Shown here one piece after another: positions 1-6,982 of a DNA stretch of 23,359 bases (position 1 is its first letter; each line of letters starts with the position of its first letter). The position numbers and the translations under genes were made by a program. The DNA is taken from assembly GCA_023269645.1 (NCBI GenBank), contig JAHFPR010000006.1, forward strand, positions 1 to 23,359, written 5' to 3'. Source of the stretch: Alphaproteobacteria bacterium (GTDB taxonomy: Bacteria > Pseudomonadota > Alphaproteobacteria > Rickettsiales > UBA8987). The notes below the pieces were generated by a model. That model was not told where the DNA came from, made no database searches, and saw only the letters and a program-made list of their open reading frames with translations.

Positions 1-162
1 GGTAACGAAGTCCGCCTCGTGAACTTCGGCACCTTCCTGGTTGCCAAACGCAAAGCGACGACAGGCCGCAACCCGCGCACCGGTGCTCCGATCAAGATTC
101 CGGCTTCCAAGCAGCCGAAATTCCGTCCGGGCAAAGTGCTGAAAGACGCAGTAAACGGCTAA
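1..162 (+). CDS. hup: DNA-binding protein HU, C-terminal part (5' end outside window)
   Basis: The first 53 codons read as the C-terminal half of an HU/IHF-family histone-like protein and end at TAA 160-162. Visible hallmarks are VNFGTF (the beta-strand after the dimerisation helices), the DNA-minor-groove arm with GRNPRTG, and KIPASKQPKFRPGK, typical of HU rather than IHF. HU homodimers bend and compact DNA in the nucleoid. The N-terminal helices lie upstream of the window, so full length and start cannot be given. A strong intrinsic terminator follows 20 bases after the stop, so this gene probably ends its transcription unit. HU versus IHF-alpha is decided on the arm sequence; I am confident of the family and fairly confident of HU. 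Confidence 0.93.
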   Translation, partial: GNEVRLVNFGTFLVAKRKATTGRNPRTGAPIKIPASKQPKFRPGKVLKDAVNG

Positions 163-181
163 TCCGCAAGGATCGGTTGAC

Positions 182-210
182 AAAGGGCGGTCGCAAGGCC
201 GCCCTTTTTT
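182..210 (+). terminator. Intrinsic terminator of the HU gene
   Basis: A GC-rich hairpin with arms AAGGGCGG and CCGCCCTT around a short loop is followed by an uninterrupted run of T. It lies directly after the HU stop codon and before the promoter of the next gene. It is the clearest rho-independent terminator in the window. Confidence 0.92.
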
Positions 211-238
211 GTTGCATAAATCCTCCCTGCGTTATACT
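209..238 (+). promoter_or_regulatory. Sigma70-like promoter of the glycine-zipper lipoprotein
   Basis: A -10 box TATACT lies at 233-238. Possible -35 boxes are TTGTTG (209-214, 18-base spacer) or TTGCAT (212-217, 15-base spacer). Transcription would start near 245, giving a leader of about 27 bases. This argues against the upstream in-frame ATG at 209 as the translation start. Confidence 0.6.
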
Positions 239-271
239 GATGTGGAATCAGACAAACCACAGGGAGGGGTT

Positions 272-838
272 ATGAAAAATTTTTTGCACGTCGTTTTGTT
301 CATGCTATGCGCTACGCTTCTCGGAGCCTGCGCCCGCGATTTATCCTCCACCACCTATAAGGATTCCGCGACGGGCGGCAAGGTGCTCGAAGGAAAAATC
401 ATTTCCGCGCGTGCGGTGAAGGTGAAGGGAAGCGACAAGCTCGGCGAAAACGGCGCGGGTATGCTGGGCGGCGGCGTGGCTGGCGGAGTTGCCGGTTCGG
501 CACTCGGCAAGGGGACAGGAAATACCGCGACGACGATTGGCGGCGCGCTAGTGGGAGCGGCGGCGGGCGCGCTTATTCAGGAGACTCTGGAGACTTCCGA
601 TGCGATGGAATATCTGGTGAAGATTGATAAGAAATATGTCAAGAATGCCGCCCGAACCAGCAAACGGATCAGTGCCAAAGGCGGCAGTGCGCAAGCGGAT
701 ATGACGGATTCGACGGATGTATCCACCAAAACGGATATTATCTCCGTAGTGCAGGCTACTGACCCTGTCCTGAAAAAGGGCGCGCGCGTGTATATCATCT
801 ATCACGATGACAGGCCAAGGCTGGAAGCGGTGGAGTGA
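272..838 (+). CDS. Glycine-zipper outer-membrane lipoprotein (SlyB / 17 kDa antigen-like)
   Basis: A 188-residue lipoprotein. The signal peptide ends in the lipobox LLGAC, so Cys20 would be lipidated. A glycine-zipper segment follows at about residues 60-95, with repeated GxxxG spacing (GGGVAGGVAG, then GGALVGAAAG), as in SlyB, Pcp and the rickettsial 17-kDa antigen. The rest is a hydrophilic C-terminal half with a beta-rich end (ARVYIIYHDDRPRLE). It is probably anchored in the outer membrane and contributes to envelope integrity; the exact role is unknown. Start choice: the ATG at 272 has a strong AGGGAGG ribosome site and begins the signal peptide, whereas the ATG at 209 lies upstream of the -10 box. 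Its TGA abuts the stop codon of the convergent hemA with no gap and no terminator. Confidence 0.85.
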   Translation: MKNFLHVVLFMLCATLLGACARDLSSTTYKDSATGGKVLEGKIISARAVKVKGSDKLGENGAGMLGGGVAGGVAGSALGKGTGNTATTIGGALVGAAAGALIQETLETSDAMEYLVKIDKKYVKNAARTSKRISAKGGSAQADMTDSTDVSTKTDIISVVQATDPVLKKGARVYIIYHDDRPRLEAVE

Positions 839-2047
839 TTACGCCGCGACTTCCAGTTTCAACGCATTGAAAATAATTGAAAGCGTGCCCACCAGTTCCT
901 GCATCATTGCTTCCGTGTGGAGCGGGGTAGGGGTGATGCGCAGGCGCTCGGTTCCCTTCGGCACGGTGGGGTAGTTGATGTGCTGCACGAAAATGCTGTA
1001 CTCATCCAGCAGCTTCCGCGAAATATATTTGCACCGCTCCGCCTCGCCCACGAACACCGGCAGGATGTGGCTTGCCGTGGTTTCCATCACCGGGATTCCC
1101 GCTTCCGTGAGCAGGGATTTCAGCCGCGCGACATTCGCATGGAGCTGTGCGCGCTCCGCCGTGGCGTGTTTCACATAACGCACGGAGGCGAGGCAACCGG
1201 CGGCCATCGGCGGAGCCATCGCGGTGGTGAAAATGAGGCCGGGCGCGTAGCTGCGCACATAATCCACCAGCTTCGCCTGCCCGACGATATAGCCACCCGC
1301 GAGGCCAAAGGCCTTGCCGAGTGTCCCCTGGATAACGGTAAGGCGATCGGCTAGCCCCTGCTGCTGCGCTACGCCGCCGCCTTTTTTGCCATAAAGCCCT
1401 ACGGCATGAACTTCGTCTAAATAGGTGAGCGCATTGTATTTTTCCGCGAGGGAACAGATGCCAGCGATGTCGCCCAGGTCGCCATCCATCGAATATACGG
1501 ATTCAAACGCGATCAGCTTCGGGCAGCCGGGATCATCTTCACGCAGAAGTTTCTCTAAGTGCTCCAGATCATTGTGCCGGAAGATTTTTTTACGCGCCTT
1601 GCTGAAGCGCACACCCTCGATCATCGAGGCGTGGTTCTGCTCGTCCGAATAAATCACCGCATTCGGCATACGTCCGGCGATGGTGCTGATGACGGTGGAA
1701 TTGGTGGAATAGCCGGAGGTCATCACCAGCGCGGCTTGTTTATCGTGGAGGTCGGCGAGTTCCCGCTCCAGTGCCACCAGCGGATGGTTCGTGCCCGCGA
1801 TGTTGCGTGTGCCGCCCGCGCCGACACCCATCTTCCGCGCGGTTTCAGCCACCGCCTCGATTACCGCCGGATGCTGCCCCATGCCGAGGTAATCGTTATT
1901 GCACCAGATGAGAATATCGCGGTTGCGGGAGTGGTCACGCGCGTAAGGGAAACGCCCGGCATAACGCTCAAGCTCGGTGAATTCGCGGTAATTTCCGGCC
2001 TGCCTGAGTTCAGCAAGCTGGCTATCGAAGAACGCTTCGTAGTTCAT
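839..2047 (-). CDS. hemA: 5-aminolevulinate synthase (C4/Shemin pathway)
   Basis: Pyridoxal-phosphate enzyme of the alpha-oxoamine synthase family that condenses glycine with succinyl-CoA to 5-aminolevulinate, the committed step of tetrapyrrole synthesis in alphaproteobacteria and mitochondria. Length 402 residues, normal for the family. Visible features: GVGAGGTRNIAGT substrate loop (about 74-86), NHASMIEG with His139 for cofactor stacking, DEVHAVGLYG (Asp211 contacting the pyridine nitrogen), GTLGKAFG with the Schiff-base Lys245, and the ALAS-specific C-terminal PTVPKGTERLRITPTPLH. The last motif separates it from KBL and BioF paralogues. The ATG at 2047 has an AAAGGAG site upstream, though spaced about 13 bases away. 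The product feeds heme to, among others, the succinate dehydrogenase encoded in this window. It converges on the lipoprotein gene with zero spacing. Confidence 0.97.
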   Translation of the reverse strand: MNYEAFFDSQLAELRQAGNYREFTELERYAGRFPYARDHSRNRDILIWCNNDYLGMGQHPAVIEAVAETARKMGVGAGGTRNIAGTNHPLVALERELADLHDKQAALVMTSGYSTNSTVISTIAGRMPNAVIYSDEQNHASMIEGVRFSKARKKIFRHNDLEHLEKLLREDDPGCPKLIAFESVYSMDGDLGDIAGICSLAEKYNALTYLDEVHAVGLYGKKGGGVAQQQGLADRLTVIQGTLGKAFGLAGGYIVGQAKLVDYVRSYAPGLIFTTAMAPPMAAGCLASVRYVKHATAERAQLHANVARLKSLLTEAGIPVMETTASHILPVFVGEAERCKYISRKLLDEYSIFVQHINYPTVPKGTERLRITPTPLHTEAMMQELVGTLSIIFNALKLEVAA

Positions 2048-2196
2048 GGTGTGACATCATCTCCTTTGAGAGAGCAACGGCTTTTAACACATTTTAGAGA
2101 AATAGAAAACATCTAATTCCCCGCATTCTGGACAAAATACAACTTAAAGTAGAAACGTGCAATCATAAACATTCCTTCGGGTGTGGAGTTTTCCCA

Positions 2197-2224
2197 TTGC
2201 ATCCAGCAAACGGCTTCCTATAAT
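2197..2224 (+). promoter_or_regulatory. Promoter of the cyclophilin gene (TTGCAT-16-TATAAT)
   Basis: The -35 box TTGCAT (2197-2202) and perfect -10 box TATAAT (2219-2224) are separated by 16 bases. Transcription would start near 2231, giving a leader of about 27 bases before the ATG at 2258. This rules against the alternative GTG start at 2183. The rest of the hemA-ppi gap (2048-2196) is AT-rich, holds the divergent hemA leader, and shows no other clear signal. Confidence 0.75.
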
Positions 2225-2257
2225 CGCGGCATCACCAACCAACGACTGGTAATTCCC

Positions 2258-2908
2258 ATGTTGAAAAATACTCTCTGTAAATTTATTTTTGGCCGTAAAC
2301 TTATTTTTGGAATCACGGTGCTCCTCACGGGGGCTACACTCGCAGGAGGCGCAATGGCAGCAGATGTAAAAGACCCGGAAAACACACTTTATCTCGATCT
2401 GAAAGATGGCCGCGTGGTCATTGAACTTCGTCCGGATCTCGCGCCGAATCATGTGAAGCGCATCAAGGAACTGGTGCGCAAAGGCTTTTATGACGGCGTG
2501 GTTTTCCACCGCGTGATTGATGGCTTCATGGCGCAGACCGGCGACCCGACAGGCACGGGAACCAGCGGTTCCGGCCAGAAGCTGAAAGCTGAATTCTCCA
2601 AGGAAAAGCACGAGCGCGGCACGGTTTCGATGGCGCGCGCCAGCGATCCGGATAGCGCGGACAGCCAGTTCTTCATCTGCCTCGCCGATTCCGCGTTCCT
2701 CAATGGGCAGTATACCGTGTGGGGCAAGGTGACGAGCGGCATGGAATTCGTGGACAAGATCAAGAAGGGCGCGCCGGGCAGCGGCAAGGTGGATAGCCCG
2801 GACAAGCTCATCAAGCTGCAGGTGGCTGCGGATGCGGATAAATCCGCCGGTAAAGCGGACGCTCCTAAAGCTGATGCACCCAAGGCTGATGCTGGCAAGA
2901 AGCAGTAA
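2258..2908 (+). CDS. ppiA: Periplasmic peptidyl-prolyl cis-trans isomerase, cyclophilin type
   Basis: A 216-residue exported cyclophilin. The N-terminus is a long signal peptide ending in GGAMA|AD, so it acts in the periplasm, where it would catalyse proline isomerisation during folding of exported proteins. The cyclophilin core carries FHRVIDGFMAQTGDPTGTGTSG, with active-site Arg85, Phe90 and Gln93, then SQFFICLAD and the FLNGQYTVWGKV strand. It belongs to the short bacterial PpiA/PpiB class. The C-terminus is a low-complexity Ala/Lys/Asp tail with KADAP repeats (about residues 190-216), probably disordered. The start is placed after the promoter; the Shine-Dalgarno is weak. The heptad element before queA begins just past the stop codon. 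Confidence 0.88.
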   Translation: MLKNTLCKFIFGRKLIFGITVLLTGATLAGGAMAADVKDPENTLYLDLKDGRVVIELRPDLAPNHVKRIKELVRKGFYDGVVFHRVIDGFMAQTGDPTGTGTSGSGQKLKAEFSKEKHERGTVSMARASDPDSADSQFFICLADSAFLNGQYTVWGKVTSGMEFVDKIKKGAPGSGKVDSPDKLIKLQVAADADKSAGKADAPKADAPKADAGKKQ

Positions 2909-2910
2909 GA

Positions 2911-2980
2911 TTATGGATGACAGATGATGGATGATGGAATGAAGTTTTTTTCCATCATCTATCATCCTTTATCCATCATC
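2911..2980. repeat. Heptad inverted-repeat element A (word TCCATCA), ppi-queA gap
   Basis: Left arm: about four tandem heptads close to TGATGGA. Spacer: ATGAAG plus a run of T. Right arm: four heptads close to TCCATCA (variants TCTATCA and TCCTTTA) plus a partial one. The arms are reverse complements, so the element can fold into a long imperfect hairpin. It fills the whole intergenic space and ends five bases before the queA ATG, leaving no recognisable ribosome-binding site. The same word recurs in tgt (element C) and before the TA genes (element D). Confidence 0.85.
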
Positions 2981-2984
2981 CGCT

Positions 2985-4070
2985 ATGCGCGTCGAACTTT
3001 TTGATTTTTCTCTGCCGGAGGAGCGGATCGCTACTTCCCCGGCATCTCCGCGTGATGCGGCGCGGCTGCTGTATATAAGCTGCGAGTTGCAGGATAGGCA
3101 TATCCCCGATCTTCCCGCGCTGCTTTCCCCCGGTGATCTCCTCGTCTTCAATGACACGAAAGTGATTCCCGCGCGGCTCCACGGTAAGCGCGGCGAAGCG
3201 CGCGTGGAGGTGACGCTGCTGAAGGAGTGCTCAGAGTTCGGAGTTCAGAGTTCAGAAAAAAAACTTTCACAGAACTCCGAACTCCGAACTCTGACCACGA
3301 CTACCTGGCAGGCCTTCGCCAAGCCGGCCAAGCGTTTGCGTGTCGGCGATACGGTCACGTTCGCGGAGGATTTCCATGCGGAAGTGCTGGCCAAGCATGA
3401 AGGCGAGGTGACGCTGCGGTTTAACATGGCGGGCGCGGAGTTCGAGCGGCTGCTTGCGGAATATGGCACGCTGCCGCTGCCGCCCTATATCGCCAGCCGC
3501 CGCGCTCCGGGGGAAGTAGATAAGGCGGATTACCAGACGATTTATGCCAGGGAACCGGGCGCGGTAGCGGCCCCCACGGCGGGGCTGCATTTCACGGATC
3601 GGCTGATGGAGGCACTGGCGGCGCGCGGCGTTGCTCATGCGTTCGTAACGCTGCACGTGGGCGCGGGAACTTTTCTGCCGGTGAAAACAGAGGACACACG
3701 CGAGCATAAAATGCACAGCGAGTGGTACAGCATCGGTGAGGAAACAGCGGGGGCGATCAATCGCACACGGGCGGCGGGCGGAAAAATCGTGGCAGTGGGG
3801 ACGACTTCCCTGCGGGTGCTGGAGAGCATTGCGGATGCGGAGGGTAGGGTGCGTGCGGGGCGGGGGGATACGGAAATCTTCATCACGCCGGGATATAATT
3901 TCAAATGCGTGGACAGGCTGCTGACGAATTTCCACCTGCCGCGTTCGACCCTGTTTATGCTGGTCTGCGCCTTCGCGGGAACAGAGCGGATGCAGGCGGC
4001 CTATGCCCACGCCATCGCCCAGGGCTACCGTTTTTATTCCTATGGTGATGCGTGTCTGCTGGAGCGGTGA
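2985..4070 (+). CDS. queA: S-adenosylmethionine:tRNA ribosyltransferase-isomerase
   Basis: QueA transfers and isomerises the ribosyl part of SAM onto preQ1-modified tRNA to give epoxyqueuosine at the wobble base of GUN-anticodon tRNAs. The 361 residues show the family pattern: MRVELFDFSLPEERIA start, GDLLVFNDTKVIPARL, MPLPPYI-type strand (LPLPPYIASR), PGAVAAPTAGLHF, VTLHVGAGTF, HSEWY, VGTTSLRVLES, TNFHLPRSTLFMLV and YRFYSYGDA. A heptad element is read in frame at residues 83-104, between the beta-strand RVEVTLLKE and the WQAFAKPAK segment; recalled E. coli QueA has only a few residues there. The next step, QueH, is encoded at 10337-11137, and Tgt follows downstream. There is no Shine-Dalgarno; the start is fixed by homology. 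The 3' end overlaps the convergent XRE gene by 31 bases. Confidence 0.97.
   Translation: MRVELFDFSLPEERIATSPASPRDAARLLYISCELQDRHIPDLPALLSPGDLLVFNDTKVIPARLHGKRGEARVEVTLLKECSEFGVQSSEKKLSQNSELRTLTTTTWQAFAKPAKRLRVGDTVTFAEDFHAEVLAKHEGEVTLRFNMAGAEFERLLAEYGTLPLPPYIASRRAPGEVDKADYQTIYAREPGAVAAPTAGLHFTDRLMEALAARGVAHAFVTLHVGAGTFLPVKTEDTREHKMHSEWYSIGEETAGAINRTRAAGGKIVAVGTTSLRVLESIADAEGRVRAGRGDTEIFITPGYNFKCVDRLLTNFHLPRSTLFMLVCAFAGTERMQAAYAHAIAQGYRFYSYGDACLLER
3230..3294. repeat. Heptad inverted-repeat element B inside queA
   Basis: Left arm: three tandem heptads close to TCAGAGT. Spacer: an A tract followed by CTTTCAC. Right arm: three heptads GAACTCC/GAACTCT, reverse-complementary to the left. The whole element is translated in frame as residues 83-104 of QueA. 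It has the same architecture as element A but a different 7-base word. Confidence 0.85.
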
Positions 4071-4300
4071 TGCTGCATCAGCGCAAGCGTTTCAATCTCC
4101 AGTGCGGCAGCGATGCGGGCAATCATCAGCAGGTTCATTTCGCTTTTCCCGCTTTCGTAAATATCCAGCCGCTTGAGCGAAATGCCGCTCCGCCGCGCGA
4201 GCTTGTGCAGTGTCCAGTGTTTGCGGATGCGGTGTTCGTGGATGTTGCGGGCGACAGCGCGGCGCAGTGCCTGCCATTCCTGGCGATGGTCGGTGGTCAT
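4040..4300 (-). CDS. Small XRE/Cro-CI family DNA-binding regulator
   Basis: An 86-residue protein that is almost entirely one lambda-repressor-like helix-turn-helix domain: RNIHEHRIRKHWTLHKLARRSGISLKRLDIYESGKSEMNL covers helices 1-4, with the recognition helix around ISLKRLDIYE, and IARIAAALEIETLALMQ is the typical end of HTH_3. The ATG at 4300 has a good GGGAG site seven bases upstream. The gene runs against queA and overlaps its 3' end by 31 bases, so it sits between queA and tgt on the opposite strand. No ligand or dimerisation domain is visible. Targets are unknown; autoregulation would be usual for such single-domain repressors. No operator could be identified with confidence. Confidence 0.75.
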   Translation of the reverse strand: MTTDHRQEWQALRRAVARNIHEHRIRKHWTLHKLARRSGISLKRLDIYESGKSEMNLLMIARIAAALEIETLALMQHHRSSRHASP

Positions 4301-4743
4301 AGAGTGCTCCCTTTGAGGTGACGATGTCAGGAGCTAAGACCACGAAAGAACACGTGTGGGTTTATTCCCTGCAAGCAGGTGTTGTATTCACCGCACTCCC
4401 GACAAAGGGATTGCGTTCTGTTGCCCTGCCGTCATAAAGACGAGGTGACAAAACACAAAAACCCTCTGACGGGAGGGGGAAGTCCGGTTCTTTAGGGCGG
4501 TCTTAAGTGCCTGCGCCGAGCATGGCACAGTGTTGCGGAGAAAGCAAGGGAATCGCGGGTGGTGGGTTAGTTGGAATTTCCCCACTCTGTCATCCCCGGA
4601 CAAGCCGGGGATGACAGAGTGGGGAAATTCCAACTAACCCACTACCAAATTGCGGGTAGTAAAACTCCTGCCTCTCCCGCACACGGGAGAGGCAACATGG
4701 AATTTGCTTCGCAAAATTCAGGGAATGACGGTAAAAGGTATCA
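4301..4743. other. Repeat-rich intergenic region between XRE gene and tgt
   Basis: This 443-base stretch has no convincing gene. It holds the XRE leader, then unremarkable sequence to about 4560, then an 81-base near-perfect palindrome (4562-4642), a small hairpin with arms CCTCTCCCG and CGGGAGAGG (about 4671-4692), and a GAATTTGC/GCAAAATTC hairpin (about 4700-4719). A copy of the last hairpin recurs before the pseudokinase gene near 11380-11400. The two open frames that start inside the palindrome are mirror images of each other's beginnings and are not credible genes. Confidence 0.7.
4562..4642. repeat. Perfect inverted repeat with 38-base arms and 5-base loop
   Basis: Arms 4562-4599 and 4605-4642 are exact reverse complements around the loop ACAAG. 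The core near the loop reads CTGTCATCCCCGG, matching the palindromic GTCATCCCCGG-type repeats known from many alphaproteobacterial genomes. The outer arm (GTGGGTTAGTTGGAATTTCC) extends it well beyond that core. No T run follows on either strand, so it is not an ordinary intrinsic terminator. Confidence 0.95.
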
Positions 4744-5847
4744 ATGCATTTTACCATCCACCACACAGACGGCCACGCGCGCACGGGGGAACTCCACACG
4801 CCGCACGGCGTTATCCGCACGCCCGCGTTCATGCCGGTCGGCACGGCGGGGACGGTGAAGGCGATGCTGCCGGAATCCGTGGCGGCGACGGGCGCGGATG
4901 TGCTCCTCGGCAACACCTATCACCTGATGCTGCGCCCCGGAGCGGAGCGGGTGGCGCGCCTCGGCGGGCTGCATAAATTCATGCACTGGGATAAACCCAT
5001 CCTCACCGATTCGGGTGGGTTCCAGGTGATGAGCCTGGCGCAGCTTCGCAAGATTTCCGAGGAGGGCGTTACGTTCCAATCCCACATTGACGGCGCGAAA
5101 TATACCCTCACGCCGGAACGCTCCATCGAGATACAGCATCTGCTGGGCGCGGACATCACGATGATTTTTGATGAGTGCACACCCTTCCCCGCCACGCATG
5201 AACAGGCGGAAGATTCCATGCGGCTTTCGCTGCGCTGGGCGGAGCGGTCGAAGAAAGCGTTTGAGCGGCTCTATCATCCATCATCCATCATCCATCATTT
5301 ATTATTTGGCATCGTGCAGGGCGGCATCTACCGTGATCTGCGGGAGGAATCCGCGCGGGAATTATGCGCGACAGGGTTCGACGGCATGGCCATCGGCGGG
5401 CTGGCGGTGGGGGAGGGGCAGGCGGCGATGTTCGAGGTGCTGGATTATACCGTACCGTACCTGCCCAAAGATAAGCCGCGCTATCTGATGGGTGTCGGCA
5501 AGCCTGCGGATATTGTGGGTGCGGTGCTGCGTGGCGTGGATATGTTCGATTGCGTGATCCCCACCCGCAGCGGGCGGAACGGGCAGGCGTTTACCTGGGA
5601 TGGCACGGTGAATATCCGGAACGCGCGCCATGCCGACGACCCCGCGCCGCTGGATGCACGGTGCGCCTGCCCGGCCTGCACACACTATAGCCGCGCGTAC
5701 CTGCACCATCTGGTGAAATCTGGCGAGATTCTGGGGAGTATGCTGATGACCTGGCATAATTTGCAGCATTATCAGGATGTGATGGCGGGTATCCGCGCGG
5801 CGATTGAGGAAGGGCGGCTGAAGGAATTTGCGGCGGATGTTGCTTAG
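4744..5847 (+). CDS. tgt: tRNA-guanine transglycosylase (queuine/preQ1)
   Basis: Exchanges G34 of GUN-anticodon tRNAs for preQ1, the step before QueA. Length 367 residues, normal. Landmarks: PVGTAGTVKAM, GNTYHL, LTDSGGFQVMSL with catalytic-site Asp89, FDECTP, RWAERSKKAF, LFGIVQGG, GFDGMAIGGLAVGE, RYLMGVG, FDCVIPTRSGRNG with nucleophile Asp269, and the zinc site Cys307, Cys309, Cys312 and His338. Residues 176-187, just before LFGIVQGG, are encoded by one-armed heptad repeats (element C), so that loop is probably longer than usual. The ATG at 4744 has an AAAAGG site about six bases upstream. Its promoter may lie in the repeat-rich gap, but none was recognised. Confidence 0.97.
   Translation: MHFTIHHTDGHARTGELHTPHGVIRTPAFMPVGTAGTVKAMLPESVAATGADVLLGNTYHLMLRPGAERVARLGGLHKFMHWDKPILTDSGGFQVMSLAQLRKISEEGVTFQSHIDGAKYTLTPERSIEIQHLLGADITMIFDECTPFPATHEQAEDSMRLSLRWAERSKKAFERLYHPSSIIHHLLFGIVQGGIYRDLREESARELCATGFDGMAIGGLAVGEGQAAMFEVLDYTVPYLPKDKPRYLMGVGKPADIVGAVLRGVDMFDCVIPTRSGRNGQAFTWDGTVNIRNARHADDPAPLDARCACPACTHYSRAYLHHLVKSGEILGSMLMTWHNLQHYQDVMAGIRAAIEEGRLKEFAADVA
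5270..5306. repeat. Heptad element C (word TCCATCA, single arm) inside tgt
   Basis: About four tandem heptads of TCCATCA followed by a degenerate TTTATTA unit. Only one arm is present, with no inverted partner. The word is identical to elements A and D. It is translated in frame within Tgt (residues 176-187), giving an Ile/His/Ser-rich stretch immediately before the conserved LFGIVQGG strand. Confidence 0.8.
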
Positions 5848-5875
5848 GGTATTTTTCCCCTATTTTTCCCCATTT

Positions 5876-5901
5876 CTCCGCCCCCGCAGGCGGTGGAGGA
5901 G
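5876..5901. repeat. GC-rich hairpin repeat after tgt (CCCGCAGGCGG family)
   Basis: A short hairpin with arms CTCC-GCC and GGC-GGTGGAG around CCCGCAG. Near-identical sequence occurs at 19346-19372 and a relative at about 19443-19465. It lies between the convergent tgt and the double-HTH gene. A T-rich stretch precedes it rather than follows it on the plus strand, so terminator function is only possible for the minus-strand gene. Confidence 0.6.
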
Positions 5902-5912
5902 AGGAGAACGCT

Positions 5913-6917
5913 CTACCTGGAAGGCTCGTGTTCCGGCGATGTGGCTGGGCGGCCTTCGATGCTGAGCGTGGGAGCACGGGGCGCGACAGGTTCCGGCGGT
6001 TCCTTGCGCCAGGCTTTGGCTTGTTCCGGTTCGATTTCCAGCAATGTGGCAACCTTGGTGATGGTTACATTCGTGGTTTGCCGGCTCTTCGTCAGGAGTG
6101 TTTTGTAAGCCTGTTGCCCGATACCCAGTTTTTCCTGCATTTCGCCGAGCCTCAACCCATGATCCAGACGATGCTGCTCCAGCGCACTGCCGAGCCTGCT
6201 TCGGGTGGGCAAGGGCTGCAAAGATTTTGGCTCAGGCGTGTCAGAGGACGAGGGTTCTTTCGGCGTGGCATTGCGTTCTTTTCTCCCCGGAATCGTTGCC
6301 AATTCAGCCGCGAACACCGCGCGGTTTTCTCCGGATAACTGAAGCGCATTGGCCAGCGTCACAATTTTATCTGAGGCAAGCCCGATGCGCGCGCCGCACA
6401 CAATATCGGAAATGGTCTGGGTAGTGATGCCGGATTGTGGTATACGCTGGATAAGTTCGGCAGGAGTCAAACCCAGTTCTTCCAGCGCATCCTGCACTAT
6501 CGTGCCCGCACCGTATTCTTTATGGTTCAGGATTGCCTGGCGCGTTTCCTCCGGAATCCCGGCAAGTATTTTCTCCCGCACATCTTCGGAAAGTGCAAGC
6601 ACATCTGCCGCGTTGCGCCCTGTATTGCCTGCGGTGCGCTTCTCCGAAAGCTCCATGAAATGCGCGTGGGAAACCAGCCCCTGGCTATCCGCCAGTATGC
6701 CGAGCGCGGATGCGGTTTCCTTATCCGGAATCAGCGTGTTGTTGTAGAGTCTGGCATATTGCTCCGCCGTAACTGCGCTTTCCAGCCCACTCTTGTGGAG
6801 GAAATCTTGCGGCGATTCGGCGTGCACGTATTCCGGCCAGCGGCGAAACATCTCCACCTGTGTGCGGTAATAGGATTCTATTTCATATTTCTTCTGCATG
6901 GGCGCAGTATACAGCAT
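5913..6917 (-). CDS. Orphan protein with two XRE-like helix-turn-helix regions
   Basis: A 334-residue cytoplasmic protein with no close family that I recognise. Two segments look like lambda-repressor-type HTH domains: about residues 145-200 (LEELGLTPAELIQRIPQSGITTQTISDIV, then SDKIVTLANALQL) and about 245-300 (LEQHRLDHGLRLGEMQEKLGIGQQAYKTLL, then ITKVATLLEIEP). A proline/serine-rich linker (about 215-240) separates them, and the C-terminal 35 residues are Pro-rich and probably disordered. The N-terminal 130 residues are helical and unassigned. Start is uncertain: the ATG at 6917 has AGGA only three bases away, while an in-frame ATG at 6899 lies six bases after a TATACT box and could be a leaderless start. 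It is probably a transcription regulator; targets are unknown. It is divergent from the acyl-CoA synthetase operon. Confidence 0.7.
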   Translation of the reverse strand: MLYTAPMQKKYEIESYYRTQVEMFRRWPEYVHAESPQDFLHKSGLESAVTAEQYARLYNNTLIPDKETASALGILADSQGLVSHAHFMELSEKRTAGNTGRNAADVLALSEDVREKILAGIPEETRQAILNHKEYGAGTIVQDALEELGLTPAELIQRIPQSGITTQTISDIVCGARIGLASDKIVTLANALQLSGENRAVFAAELATIPGRKERNATPKEPSSSDTPEPKSLQPLPTRSRLGSALEQHRLDHGLRLGEMQEKLGIGQQAYKTLLTKSRQTTNVTITKVATLLEIEPEQAKAWRKEPPEPVAPRAPTLSIEGRPATSPEHEPSR

Positions 6918-6982
6918 AAATCCTAATAAATCGTTAACGCATAAGGCTGCTGCAATGCAACAGGAATAACGGCGGATTCTCT

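Noticed and set aside
209..271. Upstream ATG at 209 as the lipoprotein start
   Set aside because: It lies in the terminator T run and upstream of the -10 box; the ATG at 272 has a strong Shine-Dalgarno and begins a proper signal peptide.
2911..2980. Heptad element A as an intrinsic terminator of the cyclophilin gene
   Set aside because: The T run lies in the loop rather than after the stem, and the same architecture occurs inside coding regions, so termination is not its general role.
4388..4633. Open frame of 81 codons starting in the long palindrome, and its mirror frame at 4571-4858
   Set aside because: Both begin inside the perfect inverted repeat, so their first residues are the same by symmetry. 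No ribosome site, no family resemblance, and the second overlaps tgt in another frame.
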